From Shinisaurus crocodilurus (Eukaryota; Chordata; Lepidosauria; Squamata; Shinisauridae), in assembly GCA_021292165.1 (NCBI GenBank), contig CM037878.1, forward strand, positions 248,796,968-248,860,967: a stretch of 64,000 bases of DNA, written 5' to 3'. Position 1 is the stretch's first letter. Each line of letters starts with the position of its first letter. Made by a program: the position numbers and the translations under genes. Under the pieces are notes generated by a model. It was not told the DNA's origin. It saw nothing but the letters and a program-made list of their open reading frames with translations, and made no database searches. This document shows positions 1 to 11,814 of the stretch, piece after piece.

Positions 1-133
1 ATAAAATACAATAGCGTAATAAAACATAATACGAAAAAAATCATTAAAAAGGTTAAAACAGAATAAAACTAGAGTAAAAGCCAGCAACAGCATTTTGCAG
101 CCTGAGGCAAAGGACCTCTCTCTCTCCCTCTCC

Positions 134-390
134 CTCTCCCTCAGGGCCGGCGCTACCGCTAGGCAGACCCAGGCGGCTGCCTAGGGCGCGTGGCGGAAGA
201 GGGCGCAGAACTCTGCGCCCCTTCCTCGCCTCCGGCGCGCTCCTGCCCTGCCTGCCGCCTCTGCTGCGCCTCCCGCCGCCGCCGCCGCACCTCCCCCCCC
301 CGCGCGCGCGCGCCCGCGCGCCCACCCGCCAACCACCTACCTTCCCGTCATAAAGCACGGGGGTCCCATTGCGTCGGAGGAGGAGGAGGA

Positions 391-421
<31 letters not shown>

Positions 422-636
422 GGCAGCAGCAGCAGCAGCCAGCAGCCAGCAGCCAGCAGCGGGGGCGGGGGGAAGGTAGGTGGTGGTGGCGGCGGCGGCG
501 GCGTGGGTGTGTGTGTGTGTGTGTTGCAGAGCAGGGCTGCTTTGATCTGGAGCCCCCCCCACGGCACGAGGGGGGGGGCGCTAAATATAATTTGGCCTAG
601 GGCGCCAAACAGCCCTGCACCGTTCCTGCTCTCCCT
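134..636. mobile_element. GC-rich non-autonomous hAT-like element with 8-bp duplication
   Basis: The element spans about 142-628. Its left end CAGGGCCGGCGC and the reverse complement of its right end, CAGGAACGGTGC, agree at 9 of 12 positions. CTCTCCCT lies at 134-141 and 629-636, the 8-bp duplication expected of hAT elements, although the flanks are CT-rich and this could be chance. The interior is very GC-rich, with expanded GGC, CAG and GT repeats. Long frames here are low-complexity and are not taken as genes. Confidence 0.55.
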
Positions 637-648
637 CCCTCCCTCCCT

Positions 649-712
<64 letters not shown>
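631..712. repeat. (CCCT)n(CT)n(CA)n compound microsatellite
   Basis: CCCT repeats pass into about 15 CT units and then about 14 CA units, with no interruption. Confidence 0.95.
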
Positions 713-713
<1 letters not shown>

Positions 714-982
714 CATCATCACCACTTCCAGATAGAGAAACCAACTGGACAGGCAGTTGAATCTTACTTCAGCACTGGCAACAGGACAAGTTGTCCACCG
801 CACCACAGGACAGCAGACTAGCTTAAGGGGTAAAGGGCAGTCTGCGGGGCACACAGAGCTCCGCCCTCCAAACTCACCACCCACGCCCCACCCTGACCCC
901 CAGCATCTGTGGCTGCCTCAATCTGCCTAATGTTAGGGCCTGTCCTTGATTTCCCAGAGGTGATGCAGCAGCTGTCTGCTAA

Positions 983-1117
983 CAGTGTTCTCCAACCTTG
1001 GGTCCCCAGATGTTTTTGGCCTACAACTCCCAGCATGCCCCAGCCAGCTATGCTGGCTGGGGCATGCTAGGAGTTGTAGGCCAAAAACATCTGGGGACCC
1101 AAGGTTGGAGAACACTG
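983..1117. mobile_element. Palindromic hAT-type MITE
   Basis: A near-perfect palindrome of 135 bp with arms CAGTGTTCTCCAACCTTGGG...CACTG and a 4-base loop near 1050. The CAGTG ends resemble hAT/Charlie termini. A related copy lies at 22700-22859. Confidence 0.8.
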
Positions 1118-1266
1118 TGCTAGAAGACCAATGCAGCTGTTTGTACAATGCCTGGCTTCAATATTAGAATATATTCATCTTCTAAAAGCTTATTTGTAAA
1201 GTAACTAGGATTTTATTTTCTTGCAAAGTAAGGCATGTGGATGCTTTTTTTTTTTTTTTTTTAAAG

Positions 1267-1528
1267 CAGGGGTTGGGAACTTTTTTCTGTTGAGGGCCAC
1301 ATTCCCTTGGGGTTAAACTGCTGGGGGGCCACATACTGGTGGTGGTTGTGGCCAGAGCCAAAAGTGGGCAGGGCCACCCCATGTTTTCTCTTTCTTCCAG
1401 TTTGCTGCATGGGGGTGGGGTGTGGGGTGGAGATGGGCTACTCTTGCTGGAGAAATGACTGGATCGCCTGCAAAGGGCTTTTGAATTACCGTAGTCTGAC
1501 AGCTGCATGCAGCCTTAGTTTCCCACAC
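1267..1528. mobile_element. Non-autonomous hAT-like element
   Basis: It begins CAGGGGTTGGGAACTT, a hAT-type terminus, and ends at a reversed GTGTGGGAAACT. Flanks TTTTAAAG (1259-1266) and GTTTAAAG (1529-1536) match at 7 of 8, fitting a decayed 8-bp duplication. Confidence 0.5.
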
Positions 1529-1635
1529 GTTTAAAGGGTGGAAATGAGATCATTGCAAACAGAAATTGCAGTTAGCAGAATGGAGACTGCCACTGTGATC
1601 CTAAATACAGTTGACTTGAAGCAATCATTCATTTT

Positions 1636-1982
1636 AGGAAGATAGGATGGTGCCTCACACCAGGTCGGAATATCTGTCCATCCAGCCCAATATAATCCGT
1701 CCTTCCCCCACTCGGCACCCTCCAGATGTACTGGACTAGCACTCCCAGAATCCCCAAGCTAGCCAGCCTGCTACCTGGGGTATTCTGGGAGTGGTAGTCC
1801 AACACATCTGGAGGGCACCAGGTTGGGGAAATCGGGTCTACTCTGAATGGCAGAAGCTTCAGAGTCCCAGACAGAGATCTCACCTGCAATCTCAACCTTC
1901 CAGCTGCAGATGCCAGGGATTGAACCCGGGACCTTCTGCATGCAAAGCATCTGCTCTACCACTGTGCTAGGGTCCCTTCCCC
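1636..1982 (-). mobile_element. tRNA-derived SINE interrupted by a MITE
   Basis: In reverse the head reads CTAGCACAGTGGTAGAGC (A-box-like) and then GGTTCAATCCCTGG (B-box-like). The tail near 1640 matches other copies. A palindromic MITE (about 1701-1831) sits inside. Confidence 0.7.
1701..1831. mobile_element. Palindromic MITE nested in a SINE
   Basis: Arms include CCTCCAGATGTACTGGACTA and the reverse TAGTCCAACACATCTGGAGG. It is related to the 3209-3344 element (CAGCCTTCCCCAACC type). Confidence 0.7.
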
Positions 1983-2487
1983 CACCAAGGAGATTGTAAG
2001 AGGACAGTATCTAGGTTATACTGTGCTAAAACTTCTCCCTACTTATAGTATTTTGGTACTGCCCCGATACATACTGCTAGCTATAATAATTCAAGCAAAT
2101 GATTTAATTACCGTATTCTAAAATAAAAGAACACACTTTCTATCAGTTTTGTGGCGGGGATCTAAATAAATAACTTAGACACACCTAGTCAAACTGGAGA
2201 CTTTTCCTCCATGGACAGCACAGCACACTCCCAATAGCTGATCGCAAACTACATTTGAAAGGCCCCACCAAGTCAACAGCGGTTTGGGTTGGTGGCCTGT
2301 TGTACAAGAAACACAAGCCAAGAAAATCTACTATCTTAGTTTCATGCAGTTTCAAGCACGCTCACTCACATGATGCAAACCCCACAGAATTCCATGGGGT
2401 TGACATCTGAGAAAATGTGTTCAGTATTGTAGTCTTAAGCATATAGTCTGAGTCTGTGAGGCACTGGGCAGACCTAACAGCCAAATA
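1983..2487. other. Intergenic, no recognised feature
   Basis: AT-rich sequence. A degraded GCAATCC-type MITE may lie near 2375-2445 (CCATGGGGTTGACATCTGAG). Nothing else seen. Confidence 0.5.
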
Positions 2488-2778
2488 TAGCAAGGAACAT
2501 AGGAAGCTGCCTTATACCGAGCCATACCATTGGTCCATCTAGGCACCAATGGCCATTCTGGCTGAGATGATGGCAGTTGCAGTCCAACATATCTGCAGGG
2601 CACCAGGCTGGGGAAGACTAACCTAGCTTATAGGTAGCCACACTGACTGGTCGTGGCTCTCCAGGGTTTCAGATGGAATTCTTTCCCAACCCTACTGGCA
2701 GGGATTGAACCTGAGACCTTCTGCATGCAAAGCAGGTGCTCTACCACTGAGCTATGGTGCTTCCCCAGAGGACAACTT
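2488..2778 (-). mobile_element. tRNA-derived SINE with partial MITE inside
   Basis: In reverse: TAGCTCAGTGGTAGAGC (A box), GGTTCAATCCCTGCC (B box), and the tail AAGGCAGCTTCCTATGTTCC. Half of a palindromic MITE occupies about 2548-2613. Confidence 0.75.
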
Positions 2779-3200
2779 GATCTAGTGTTGGGGCTGCATC
2801 CCAGCTGTACCACAGAAGCAGCCAACAACTTGCATCCTACCCCTGAGGGCATATAACTGCTGGTTGAGCGCACACCTTGCAGGTGGCCTACAGCATCTTT
2901 TGGACCTTTTAAACAACTTTGTCCATCAACAGAGCTGTGCAGCTTTTTAAAGACAGGGTTTCAATAAACATTTGGGCAGCGTGTAAGTGTTCTGCCTCAT
3001 TTGTCAATTCAAACACTGAATCCCACACTAGCTTCTTCCTGTAGTCCAAAGCATTAGGTGCTGGAGCCATCAGACCCCATTCTCCAGATTTATGTAGGGT
3101 AATGCACTTGCTTCGATCCTTGTATGTGCCATTTTCTCTCCTGAGCGTGCTCATATACACTCACCCACAGAAACATCTCTGACCCAAATAAGAGAGGCCC

Positions 3201-3352
3201 CTTCAGATCAGCCTTCCCCAACCTGGTGCCCTCCAGATGTGTTGGCCTGCAGTTCCCATCATCCCCAGCCAGCATTGCCAGGCCTGGGGATGATGGCCAT
3301 TATAGTCCAACTCATCTGCAGGACATCAGGTTGGGGAAGGCTGCCTTCAGAT
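3201..3352. mobile_element. Palindromic hAT-type MITE with perfect 8-bp duplication
   Basis: The element at 3209-3344 has arms CAGCCTTCCCCAACCTG / CAGGTTGGGGAAGGCTG. CTTCAGAT flanks it at 3201-3208 and 3345-3352. Confidence 0.8.
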
Positions 3353-3809
3353 TTCTGTAAAGACCACTCTCCCTGCAAGATTGGGATTTGAAAGAGTTAA
3401 GGTGGCTTTCGTAAAGAAAAGGCGTCTCCAGTCCACGGCAAAAATGTTGCTTTCAGAACCTTGTTTACCATCCAGATGACCTTGAACTACAGCTGCTAAT
3501 GGTAGCCTAGCTGAAAACTAAGTCACAGAAGCACAGAGCGTCTCATTTTCAAAATAACTTACCGTATGCGAAGTAGTGCAGGCATCTACAATAAAACAAA
3601 TGCACAAGGTTATTGGGAAGTCTTATTTGTCTGATAACTTTGCATAGGAAAGATATTATATTAAACACATCAAGAAGGCCACACCTCATTGCCTCATCTC
3701 ATTTTATGAAAACCAGCAAAACAAGATGCCCAACTTGGAAAGCTACATGCAAACTGCTGTTTGGAAATGATATATAATCATGGAATTTCAGTTTAAGTAG
3801 ATGGGGAAC

Positions 3810-4180
3810 ACTGGTCAGGTTCCCATGATCAGGGAAGGAAAAGAAGTCACGGTGGCTTTTTTCCTCCACCCAGTGCTTGCTGGTTATGTGCTGCCTCATT
3901 TCCATAATTGCCCACACTGGGCGCAGGTTACCGTATCATCTGAACCTGGTGAGGTGGGTGCTGGGGTTGACTTCCAAAGCTCGCACAACCCATGACTCGT
4001 TCTAGGGTTCCGGGGTGGTTTGGAACCCTGCTGCCCACCCTCGGCAGGTTCAGACAACACAGCAACTTGCACCTGGTCCAGGTAACTATGGAAATGAAGC
4101 AGCACATGACTGGCAAGCACAGGGTGGGGAAAAGAAGCCACCATGGCTTCTTTTCCTTCCCCAGTCGTGTGAAACCAGCC
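3810..4180. repeat. Long foldback (inverted repeat) element
   Basis: Left arm about 3810-3960 and right arm about 4035-4180 are inverted copies. GGGAAGGAAAAGAAG and GTGCTTGCTGG on the left pair with the right arm. Each arm is about 130 bp, interrupted by mismatches. A half copy lies at 36460-36560. Confidence 0.75.
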
Positions 4181-4546
4181 ACTGTGTGTGTGTAGAAGAC
4201 GCTAGATTATACAAACAATTGAGTTGTGTATTTGTAATGAATGCTCTTCTAGTGGTTGTCAATGCAGCCACACATTTGGGAATCTTGCACTTCAGACCAA
4301 TCACTCAGAAGAACATTCTAGAGCTCAGGGGGGAAACTGCTCCAATCCCCCTCCCTTTGCTTGTGTGTGCATGCTACAGGAGAGGCAGCTAGTTGTGGGA
4401 CTACACAAAGACTGCAAAGAAGCACAGCTATGTCTGTGCAAATCATATATGGACATAGTTAGGCCACATGGAGACTCACGAGAAATGAGATAAAGTTACA
4501 CAAAAAACTGGCTCAGGAAACCTAGTATCATGTATGTATGTAGGCA

Positions 4547-4800
4547 TTTTATTTATTTATTTATTTATTTATTATATTTATACCCCACCTTTTTTCCTGC
4601 AAGGAACCCAAGACGGCTTACATAATCTTCCTCCTCCTTCTCCTCTCCATCTTATCCTCACAACAACCCTGTGAGGTAGGTTAGGCTGCGAGTCAGTGAC
4701 TGGCCCAAAGTCACCCAGTGAGTTTCATGGCCGAGCGGGGACTAGAACCCAGATCTCCCGAGTCCCAGTCCAGCACTCTCACCACTATGCCACGCTGGCT
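4547..4800 (-). mobile_element. tRNA-derived SINE with L2-like tail
   Basis: In reverse the head reads AGCCAGCGTGGCATAGTGG with B-box-like GGTTCTAGTCC. It ends GGGGTATAAATATAATAAAT with TAAA repeats, like an L2 3' end. A sister copy lies at 18987-19229. Confidence 0.75.
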
Positions 4801-4802
4801 CT

Positions 4803-6219
4803 TAGATTTCTTAGCCACCTGTCAAGATTGTGGTCTTCCCAAGGTGGCTTACAATATAAAATAGTAAAATTCAGCATCAAATTATATAAGCATCTTAAAC
4901 AGAAGCAACTTAAAAATAAGCCAGTTAAAATGAGATACAATTTCACATGTATAGCCATTTGTCATGGAGGACACCGGACAGGAAAAGAACCAAGCTGTCT
5001 GAAGACTAACACATGCAAGATGAAATGGGAACAAAAGAAACTAAGGATTCATCATCAATGCCCAGTTTACTCTTGTCCAGATCACATCATGTTGTTGCAA
5101 TCAGACCAGAGCTGGTCCCCATCTCTGCAGTCGAATTCACATCTCCAGCATGGAATGGGGAAGAAGTCCAAGCGTCATATTTAATTATGAAAGACAGCCA
5201 TCAACATGAATATTTCAGATTAATTTATGATGCACTTTGCTTTGCACTTATCAGCACTGAAGCTGTGTGCACACTGGGTGCTACATTAATGGTTAAAACC
5301 TAAAATTGGCTCATGCTATATATTTGTCCATGGGAGCCATCCCGAATTCTACAGATACTCACTCACGTGTACAAACATAATGGGTTAACTAAGGACCAAA
5401 TTAGACATGACAGAGGAGATTCGTCTCCGTTTTGCTTTTAATTAATTAGCAGCCGCAGGCAGCAACTTTGAAGATCAGGGAAGAGAAACCCTGGAAGAGA
5501 GTGTTTAACCCTTCCCCAATGTAAATATCCCCAAGCTATTAGCCCTGTGTCTGTGTGTGCCAGGAAGGGGGCAGGGAAGGGGACAGAAACAGCACCTGTA
5601 TCTTTCTCCTCCCATTCCCAAAGGAGCTAACATGGGAGATCTTCTTAACCACAGATGTGGTCTGGCCCTATCCAGTCACAGCTATATAGTCTGCAACAAT
5701 TCCTATGATTGTGGAAACTAGAATGTGCTGCCACAGTAACAGAGCCTTTTGTGGACCTATCAGTATGACCTTGCAGAGCACACAATACGTTGTGGGGCAT
5801 TGCACTGAAGTGGTTGACAAAGCAGATAATTTTCATCTTCCTGCGGCCTGCCCTTTCCTAATTTTTTTTATCCCAGTTCTTATCTTTGAAGCAGAGTAAG
5901 ATGTACATAAGCAAATGGGTACTTAATTTGCATAGCTTTGCAACTAGAGTAAGTTTTAAAAAATACAGATAGAACTGGAAATTGTATACAGGTATGAAGA
6001 ACAACATAGAGATTTGTTTCCAAGAATTCTTTGCCTCAGGTAGGAAACACTGGAATTGGGACATGGGATACATTTTTGTATAGTCCGTAATTTTTCTTCA
6101 TCCCAAGAATTATGAATAAAAAATGCCAGTGTTTATTAAGGGGTCCGATGGCATAAATCCCTAGCCTTTATTATGAATTTAATCACGCTTGGTTCATAGA
6201 AGTAGTCATGTTTGTGTTT
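4803..6219. other. Intergenic, no gene seen
   Basis: A short L2/SINE tail fragment lies at about 4803-4860 (CCAAGGTGGCTTACAATATA). The rest has no coding, RNA or repeat signature that I recognise. Confidence 0.5.
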
Positions 6220-6224
6220 GTTGC

Positions 6225-6375
6225 AGCAAACACAAGAGTCACCTTTGCTGGGGCACCTTAAGGACTAACCGATTGATCATGGCACAAGCTACAGTGGCCT
6301 GTAGTCCAGAAAAAATTATGCCATAATAAATCCATTAATTCTAAAGGTGCCTCAGGACTCTTTCTTATTCCAATA
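6225..6375. repeat. Interspersed repeat, class unknown
   Basis: CACCTTAAGGACTAACCGAT and TTATGCCATAATAAAT resemble a repeat widespread in reptile genomes, but I cannot assign its class. Followed by (GT)8 near 6380. Confidence 0.45.
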
Positions 6376-6617
6376 TTTATTGTGTGTGTGTGTGTTTAAA
6401 GCTGATGCATAATTTTGGACAACTGGGAGTAGCATCACCAGGGTTTAGTTTTGGTCAACACAGCTGGTGGGAGGCTCAGCTGCTGCAAAGGGACTTGTTG
6501 TCACACTTCCCAACATGTAAGGAATTCTTTTGTGACGGTGACATCTCCCTGTTGGACAGCATGCACGCTTCTGGGGAAATGTTCTTATGGGTAATTGAGC
6601 TCTCATTGATACCAAGG

Positions 6618-6705
6618 TTGCAATCCAACACACTTACTTGAGAGTAAGTCCCACTGAACTCAATTGGGCTTACTTCTGAGTAGACATTTATAGGCTTACA
6701 CCTGT
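6618..6705. mobile_element. Short palindromic MITE (GCAATCC family)
   Basis: TTGCAATCC, AAGTCCCACTGAACTCAATT, then TACTTCTGAGTAGAC. It fits the inverted-repeat consensus seen best at 53746-53820. Confidence 0.65.
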
Positions 6706-7793
6706 TAATCCACATTTGGATCCATGCTGGGAGGTATTAGTTAGATTTATATCTTTCTCCTGTTAAGGAGTCAAAATGAAATAAAGTCATTACCATTTTT
6801 CCTCTGCATTTAAATCCTTGCAATATAAATTGTGCCAAGTCTCCCTTTTCTCATAAACTATAATAACCTTAATTTTTTTCCCTTAAAAGAAACATTCTCC
6901 TGTTCTAACTTAATTTGCTTGGAGTATGGTAGACTCGCACATCTAGTAAAGTAGAGGAAGAAAGAGATAAGCATACTCCCTTACAAGGAACTCTTTATTG
7001 TCAAAGGTTTCCAAAAACTCTTCATTAATAATCCTCTTTTTGGCAGTGAAATACAGCTACATTCAGTGCAGATGTGCGGCAACAACACTAGGCTAATACA
7101 ACAATGGAGCTCATGAGTGAACATGATGAACAAGTTTGTGTAATGAAAGTGGGAGGATTTACGTAGGCAGCAAAAGGTTTGAAAATTAATTCCTGAAATT
7201 AATTCAATTACTTAGCATATATTGTGCTTTATTCCACAGGCATTTTAATACAAGGCAATGAGGAAAATGAAGCACAAATGGGTAAATGGTTTACCAAGCA
7301 ACACACGTGACAGATTAACATTATTGTGAATGGCCCGCCTCACTGTGCCCCACAAAGACATTTTGATGCAGAAACAGAAGAATCAAAAGAGCATCTCCCA
7401 TGTGAATAAAAAATGTAAACAATTGGAAATTTGCTGCCCTTTAATGGTTTCCAAAAGCTGATGCCTAAAGCAGACTGCCTCACCCCACCTAATGCAAAGA
7501 CTAAAACACCAACTGTGTTTCATCAGATCAACTGTTTGGCCCTGTTCTGAACAGCTGATGTCAGTGCTATAGTAATCAAAACCTTCAGTCCACTGCACCC
7601 TATCACCACACAGTTAGCAAGGACAGAAAGAAGACCACACCTTCCACACAAATATTGTATTGTTGGAATTTGGAAATGGCCTTCACGTATGATCACAGTT
7701 TTCTCATCAAGTGAAAGTAAAATCTGTCACTGGGTGGGAAAGTTTTGCATGCAATAAACTAGTTTAATGATGACCAGGGAACTACAGTATTTT
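6706..7793. other. Intergenic, no recognised feature
   Basis: AT-rich unique-looking sequence. No exon, RNA gene or repeat recognised. Confidence 0.5.
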
Positions 7794-7954
7794 TCCATGT
7801 ATAAGACTATACTTTTTCCTAAAATTGTTAGACTAAAAATTGAGGGTCGTCTTATACACGGAAGTAAGCCGAGGAGAGAACCGCACAGTTGCGAAACTGC
7901 CCAGTGGGGGGCGTCTTATACATGGGGGCGTCTTATACACGGAAAAATACGGGT
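7794..7954. mobile_element. DNA-transposon MITE with about 24-bp TIRs
   Basis: ACAGTATTTTTCCATGTATA on the left pairs with TATACACGGAAAAATACGGG on the right. Subterminal GTCTTATACA repeats recur inside. Confidence 0.7.
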
Positions 7955-9263
7955 AATCATGTGAATTCAGCCCCAAGCCATTGCTGACCTACACTGAACT
8001 CAGCTGAGCAATGGCCTGATCCATTCTAAGGCAGGTTCATATCTTCATCTGACAACTTCCTACTCTGGGGATTGCCCCAAAGCATGCAGCATCACAGACC
8101 AGAGCCAAAATTCTTCAGAGGCGGGGTTGAGAGGGAGATGTGACCCAAGCACTGGATTGCTTGTACCAGAAGCTGTATCTTTTAAGGCTGGCATGAACAA
8201 AAAACTTGCTGCATTTTTGCTTGAAGCTTAGTTAGCCTGTAATTGTTTCAAGGAGCAGGACTTCAACTCTCCAGCGAGCTCCTAAGAATTTAGGAATAGC
8301 AACAGCTGTTGGATGATGTCAGTTTTCCCAGAAGCCTCATGGTATACAATCCAAGGAGCAGAATAAGTCATGGGGAAAGCACTATAGGTGCTTTCCAGAA
8401 AGCGAAATTATAAATGGTTAATGATTAAGTGCTTCAGACATTCCTTACAGCACTGGACACACCTCACTGAAACTCAGGTTCCTTGTGCAACAATTTCTTG
8501 CAGAAGTCAGTCAAACTTTTCTTTGTTTTGAACCTCTACAGCCACTTCACACCCTTCTTTGCCAATACTGAAACTTTTTATCTATTACAAGGATGTCAGC
8601 TAGGGTTAGTGAAATCATTAATGTTTTCTGCAGTTAGACTAGAAGCAATTTCCTTCCTTCCCTTTATTATTTAGTCATTATTTATATCCAACCTTTCAGG
8701 ATCCAGATCCTTCCAAGGTGGCTGGCTTATAAGTAACATCAAAATGTATTAATGAAGTCACACACAATATTAACAGATAACAAGTAATCAGGATCCTTCC
8801 CACAGTGTGGTTCTTGGTAGGCAGCCCTGTGGGTAGGGGGGAGAAGAGGGGAACATCCAGCTAGAGCAGGCCCAATGTCTCCGTTGCCTGCCTACTTTGA
8901 CCCCCCTCCACACACACATGGAATCATTCCAACAGGGCAATTGCTGGTAGATGGCCCAGGAGAAGAGAACATCTACAAGCACAAGGGGGAACCCAGCAAC
9001 AAAGCATCAAGGTAATAAAGAAATTAAGCAGGCAGGCCAGTGAAGTACCCGTGCCAGTTTAGCAAAAGTACGAGGTGAACCAGGCAGTTGACCCTTCCCC
9101 ACTTCGGACAGTAAATAATTTAGCAATCCCAATCCCATGGAAACACGCCCATTTTTTTTTAAAAAAATAGCTATGATGGTAGAAAGTCAGCAGGGCTGCA
9201 GGGGCTATCCAGTGTATTGCAGTGTCACATGTATGAGTATCTGCCTGCTGGACCAGAATACAG
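7955..9263. other. Intergenic; one short L2/SINE tail
   Basis: At about 8665-8735, TTTATATCCAACC and CCAAGGTGGCTGGCTTATAA look like a reversed LINE/SINE 3' end. Nothing else recognised. Confidence 0.5.
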
Positions 9264-9427
9264 GCCTGTGGCTTATGCTGGCTTCAGCTTGTCTGAGCGT
9301 GAAAAGCTAAGCAGGGTCAGGCCTGGTTATTACTTGGATGGGAGACCCCTCCTCTAGTTTCCTGCATTGAGCAGGGGGCTGGACTCGATAGCCCTGTAGG
9401 CTCCTTCCAACTCTTATGAAATCTATG
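9264..9427 (+). mobile_element. 5S-rRNA-derived SINE with CR1-like tail, copy 1
   Basis: AAGCTAAGCAGGGTCAGG followed by CCTGGTTATTACTTGGATGG and GAGACC reproduces the 5S rRNA internal control region (A box, intermediate element, C box) with few changes. The 3' part, TGGACTCGATAGCC and CTCCTTCCAACTC then ATGAAATCTATG, resembles CR1 3' ends. Confidence 0.85.
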
Positions 9428-9721
9428 GAAGTCATAGCTGCATGCTCAGTAGAATAAGCTCCTGGCTCTCAGGGAACAAATTTATTCCCTTAAGGCCCAG
9501 GTAGTCAACCTGGAAAAGCAAAGAGGCTGGTGGATGAGACCTTTGGGAATATCCTACTTCCAGGTGATAGTTCCTCTGCTCTCACAGAGAATGTAGGCCT
9601 CAGGAAAGGAGGACAGTAAACTGAAGAGAATAATCTGTTAGAAAGGACACATTCCTTGGGGAATGGATGAACAGATATCCTCTGGCACTGAGGATATGCC
9701 TCCAGGGGCTCTTGGGTCTGT

Positions 9722-9890
9722 GACAGATGTGCAATCGTAATACACTCCTAACTTAGGAGTGCCATTGTACTCAATGGGGCTTATTTTTAAGTACACATGT
9801 TTAGGATTGTGCTGTTACAGGAAATAAGCCCCGCTGATCTCAGTGGGGTTTACCTCAGAGTAGACATGGACTGGATTGCACGGTTAAGCA
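9722..9890. mobile_element. Two adjacent GCAATCC-family palindromic MITEs
   Basis: GTGCAATCGTAATACAC...TTTAGGATTGTGC is followed at once by AAATAAGCCCC...GACTGGATTGCAC. Both halves carry the 'TCAATGGGGCTTA' type core. Confidence 0.65.
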
Positions 9891-10792
9891 AGTAGGTTAT
9901 TTGTGTCATTGAAATCAATGAGACTTACAAACGCTTGACTGCAAAGTGGCATCATGCCAAACCAGGGATAACTGCATCCGCAGTAATGAAGAACACTCAG
10001 CTCGTATTGGACTCCATGCAGAATTTCTGCCTTGTGACAAACACAAACTATCAGTAGTAAGACATTTTGACCACATATTCTTAAAGAATGGAGAAAAGCA
10101 GTTTTCTTCAGATTTGTAAATAAGTAATAAAACCAAGGTTTGCAAACAAATACCGGTAATGAATGGTATCACCTGGGGGAAAATATTAGTAACTGTTCCT
10201 AGCTGCTGCTCATTATGGGCCTGTGCTCTAAAGTAAAGGTATAGGGCTGTAGGGCAAACCTCCCATCTAGTAGATACCGGTGTGTGTGTGCCTCCCATCT
10301 GTTTCTTAACCAAAATGCACTAGTTTTGATTGTGGGTGGGAGACTGTAGTATTGGGACCAGTGATAATTTGAAAGAAAAAAACCTCACCATACAATCGAG
10401 ATGTGCCAGCCTTTTGTGTCTTGCAAACACAAATCCCTTCACCAGCACCATTGCTGCCCCAACCATGAGCTCAACCTCTCCCCTCCTGGAACTGAGCATT
10501 GCCTTCAGTTCATAATGGCATCTTCTTGCATGTTGTCACTGCTTGTCCTCCAAATCCTCTCATGTGCCCAAAGAGCTCCCTCTTCTGGTCCCACCAGCTT
10601 GAACACCCTTGTCATCCAAGTCTCCTCCACTGGCCACCACACCCATTCTACACACTCCTGTTGGCTGCCAAAATAAGCCAGCTGCAGATTCTTCATTCTA
10701 CTCTAGCCTACTCCAATGCAACACACTGCACCACCGCAACTATACTCTCCACAATCCTTGACAACCGATCTACTAATTTAAGGCCTGTGGCT
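9891..10792. other. Intergenic, no recognised feature
   Basis: No conserved exon or RNA. Cytosine-rich stretches at 10400-10750 give open frames without recognisable domains. Confidence 0.5.
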
Positions 10793-10943
10793 TATGCTGG
10801 CTCAGCTTGTCTGAGTGTGGAAAGCTAAGCAGGGTCAGGCCTGGTTATTACTTGGATGGGAGACCCCTCTTCTAGTTTCCTGCATTGAGCAGGGGGTTGG
10901 ACTCGATAGCCTTGTAGGCTCCTTCCAACTCTATGATATCTAT
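10793..10943 (+). mobile_element. 5S-rRNA-derived SINE with CR1-like tail, copy 2
   Basis: Same structure as copy 1: GCCTGTGGCTTATGCTGG head, AAGCTAAGCAGGGTCAGG, TTGGATGGGAGACC, then TTGGACTCGATAGCCTTG and CTCTATGATATCTAT. Confidence 0.88.
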
Positions 10944-11814
10944 AAGAGGAATACAGAGAAGCATCTAATGCTGAGGTATGCAGTAGCAGTCATGTCTGAA
11001 CCAGACCCTTTGCCCTAATGAAGGCATTAGCTTCATAGCCCTGAAGATGGTTCAGTAGTCTGCATGAAGCAGACCACACTAGGGCCAAGTTAGTGCCTGA
11101 CAGTCCTGAGGCCTTATGTTTCAACGGCCCCAATCTAAATGCTGTGAAAGGCCCCCCTGTCTTGCTGGGAGTTTACAATGGTGCTGTTGTGGAAATTTGG
11201 AGGGCGCCAGGTTGGAGAAGCCTGAGCTAGATGGTTGACACTGCAATTTTGAGAAGCAGCAATCTTTCACCTTGGCTGGGGTGAAGGAATGTAGTCAGCT
11301 CCGCCTGTTCATCCAGAAGGCTGAACGTTTGTAGAGCTAGTGAAAATATCCTAACATGCAGAAGACAGCACAGTATGTCTGTGTTCCCAGATAAGAAGGA
11401 ATCACTCTCTGTACCAGGATTGTAAACATCTAGCAGCTAATTTTTTTCCTGTATGTGACCAGATGCCCAAATTAGGTAGAAAGGTGCTAGTAAGTTTCCT
11501 GCTCTCTTCTGAGAGCTCTCTCTCTCTCTCTCTCTTTTTTAATAGACCCTGCTATAAACCCCCCCAGAGCTGAGACTCTGATACTGTACCTTTCCTTAGA
11601 TCTGTGCTAATCAGACTAACAATTAAAAGCACCTGATTGCTCTAAAGGCAGAGTGATTTTTCCTTTCCAGTGGAACTCCGGACCAGAATCAAAGAAGAAA
11701 ATTCCACAAGAGTGCAGAACATCTATCAGTTTTTGTACCAAACCTTTGCGTTTCAACATTTACTCCACATTCAATCCAAACCCTTTTGACTTAACATACC
11801 AGAAGGTTAACAAA
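10944..11814. other. Intergenic; degraded MITE half and (CT)n
   Basis: GGAGGGCGCCAGGTTGGAGA near 11200 is a relic of the palindromic hAT MITEs. A CT microsatellite lies at 11513-11536. Confidence 0.5.

Noticed and set aside
134..636. CD47 promoter or first exon (CD47 lies 3' of IFT57 in mammals)
   Set aside because: No signal-peptide exon like CD47 was found, and the GC-rich block has transposon-like ends. CD47 may lie just outside the window, but that is not shown here.
53..744. Long open frames on both strands rich in Arg, Ala, His-Thr and Cys-Val repeats
   Set aside because: They follow GGC, CAG, CT and CA microsatellites inside a hAT-like element. No domain is visible and frames exist on both strands.
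9300..9352. A genuine 5S rRNA gene (also at 10829 and 56320)
   Set aside because: Only the central promoter region matches. The 5' and 3' stem sequences of 5S rRNA are not preserved and a CR1-like tail follows, so these are SINEs.
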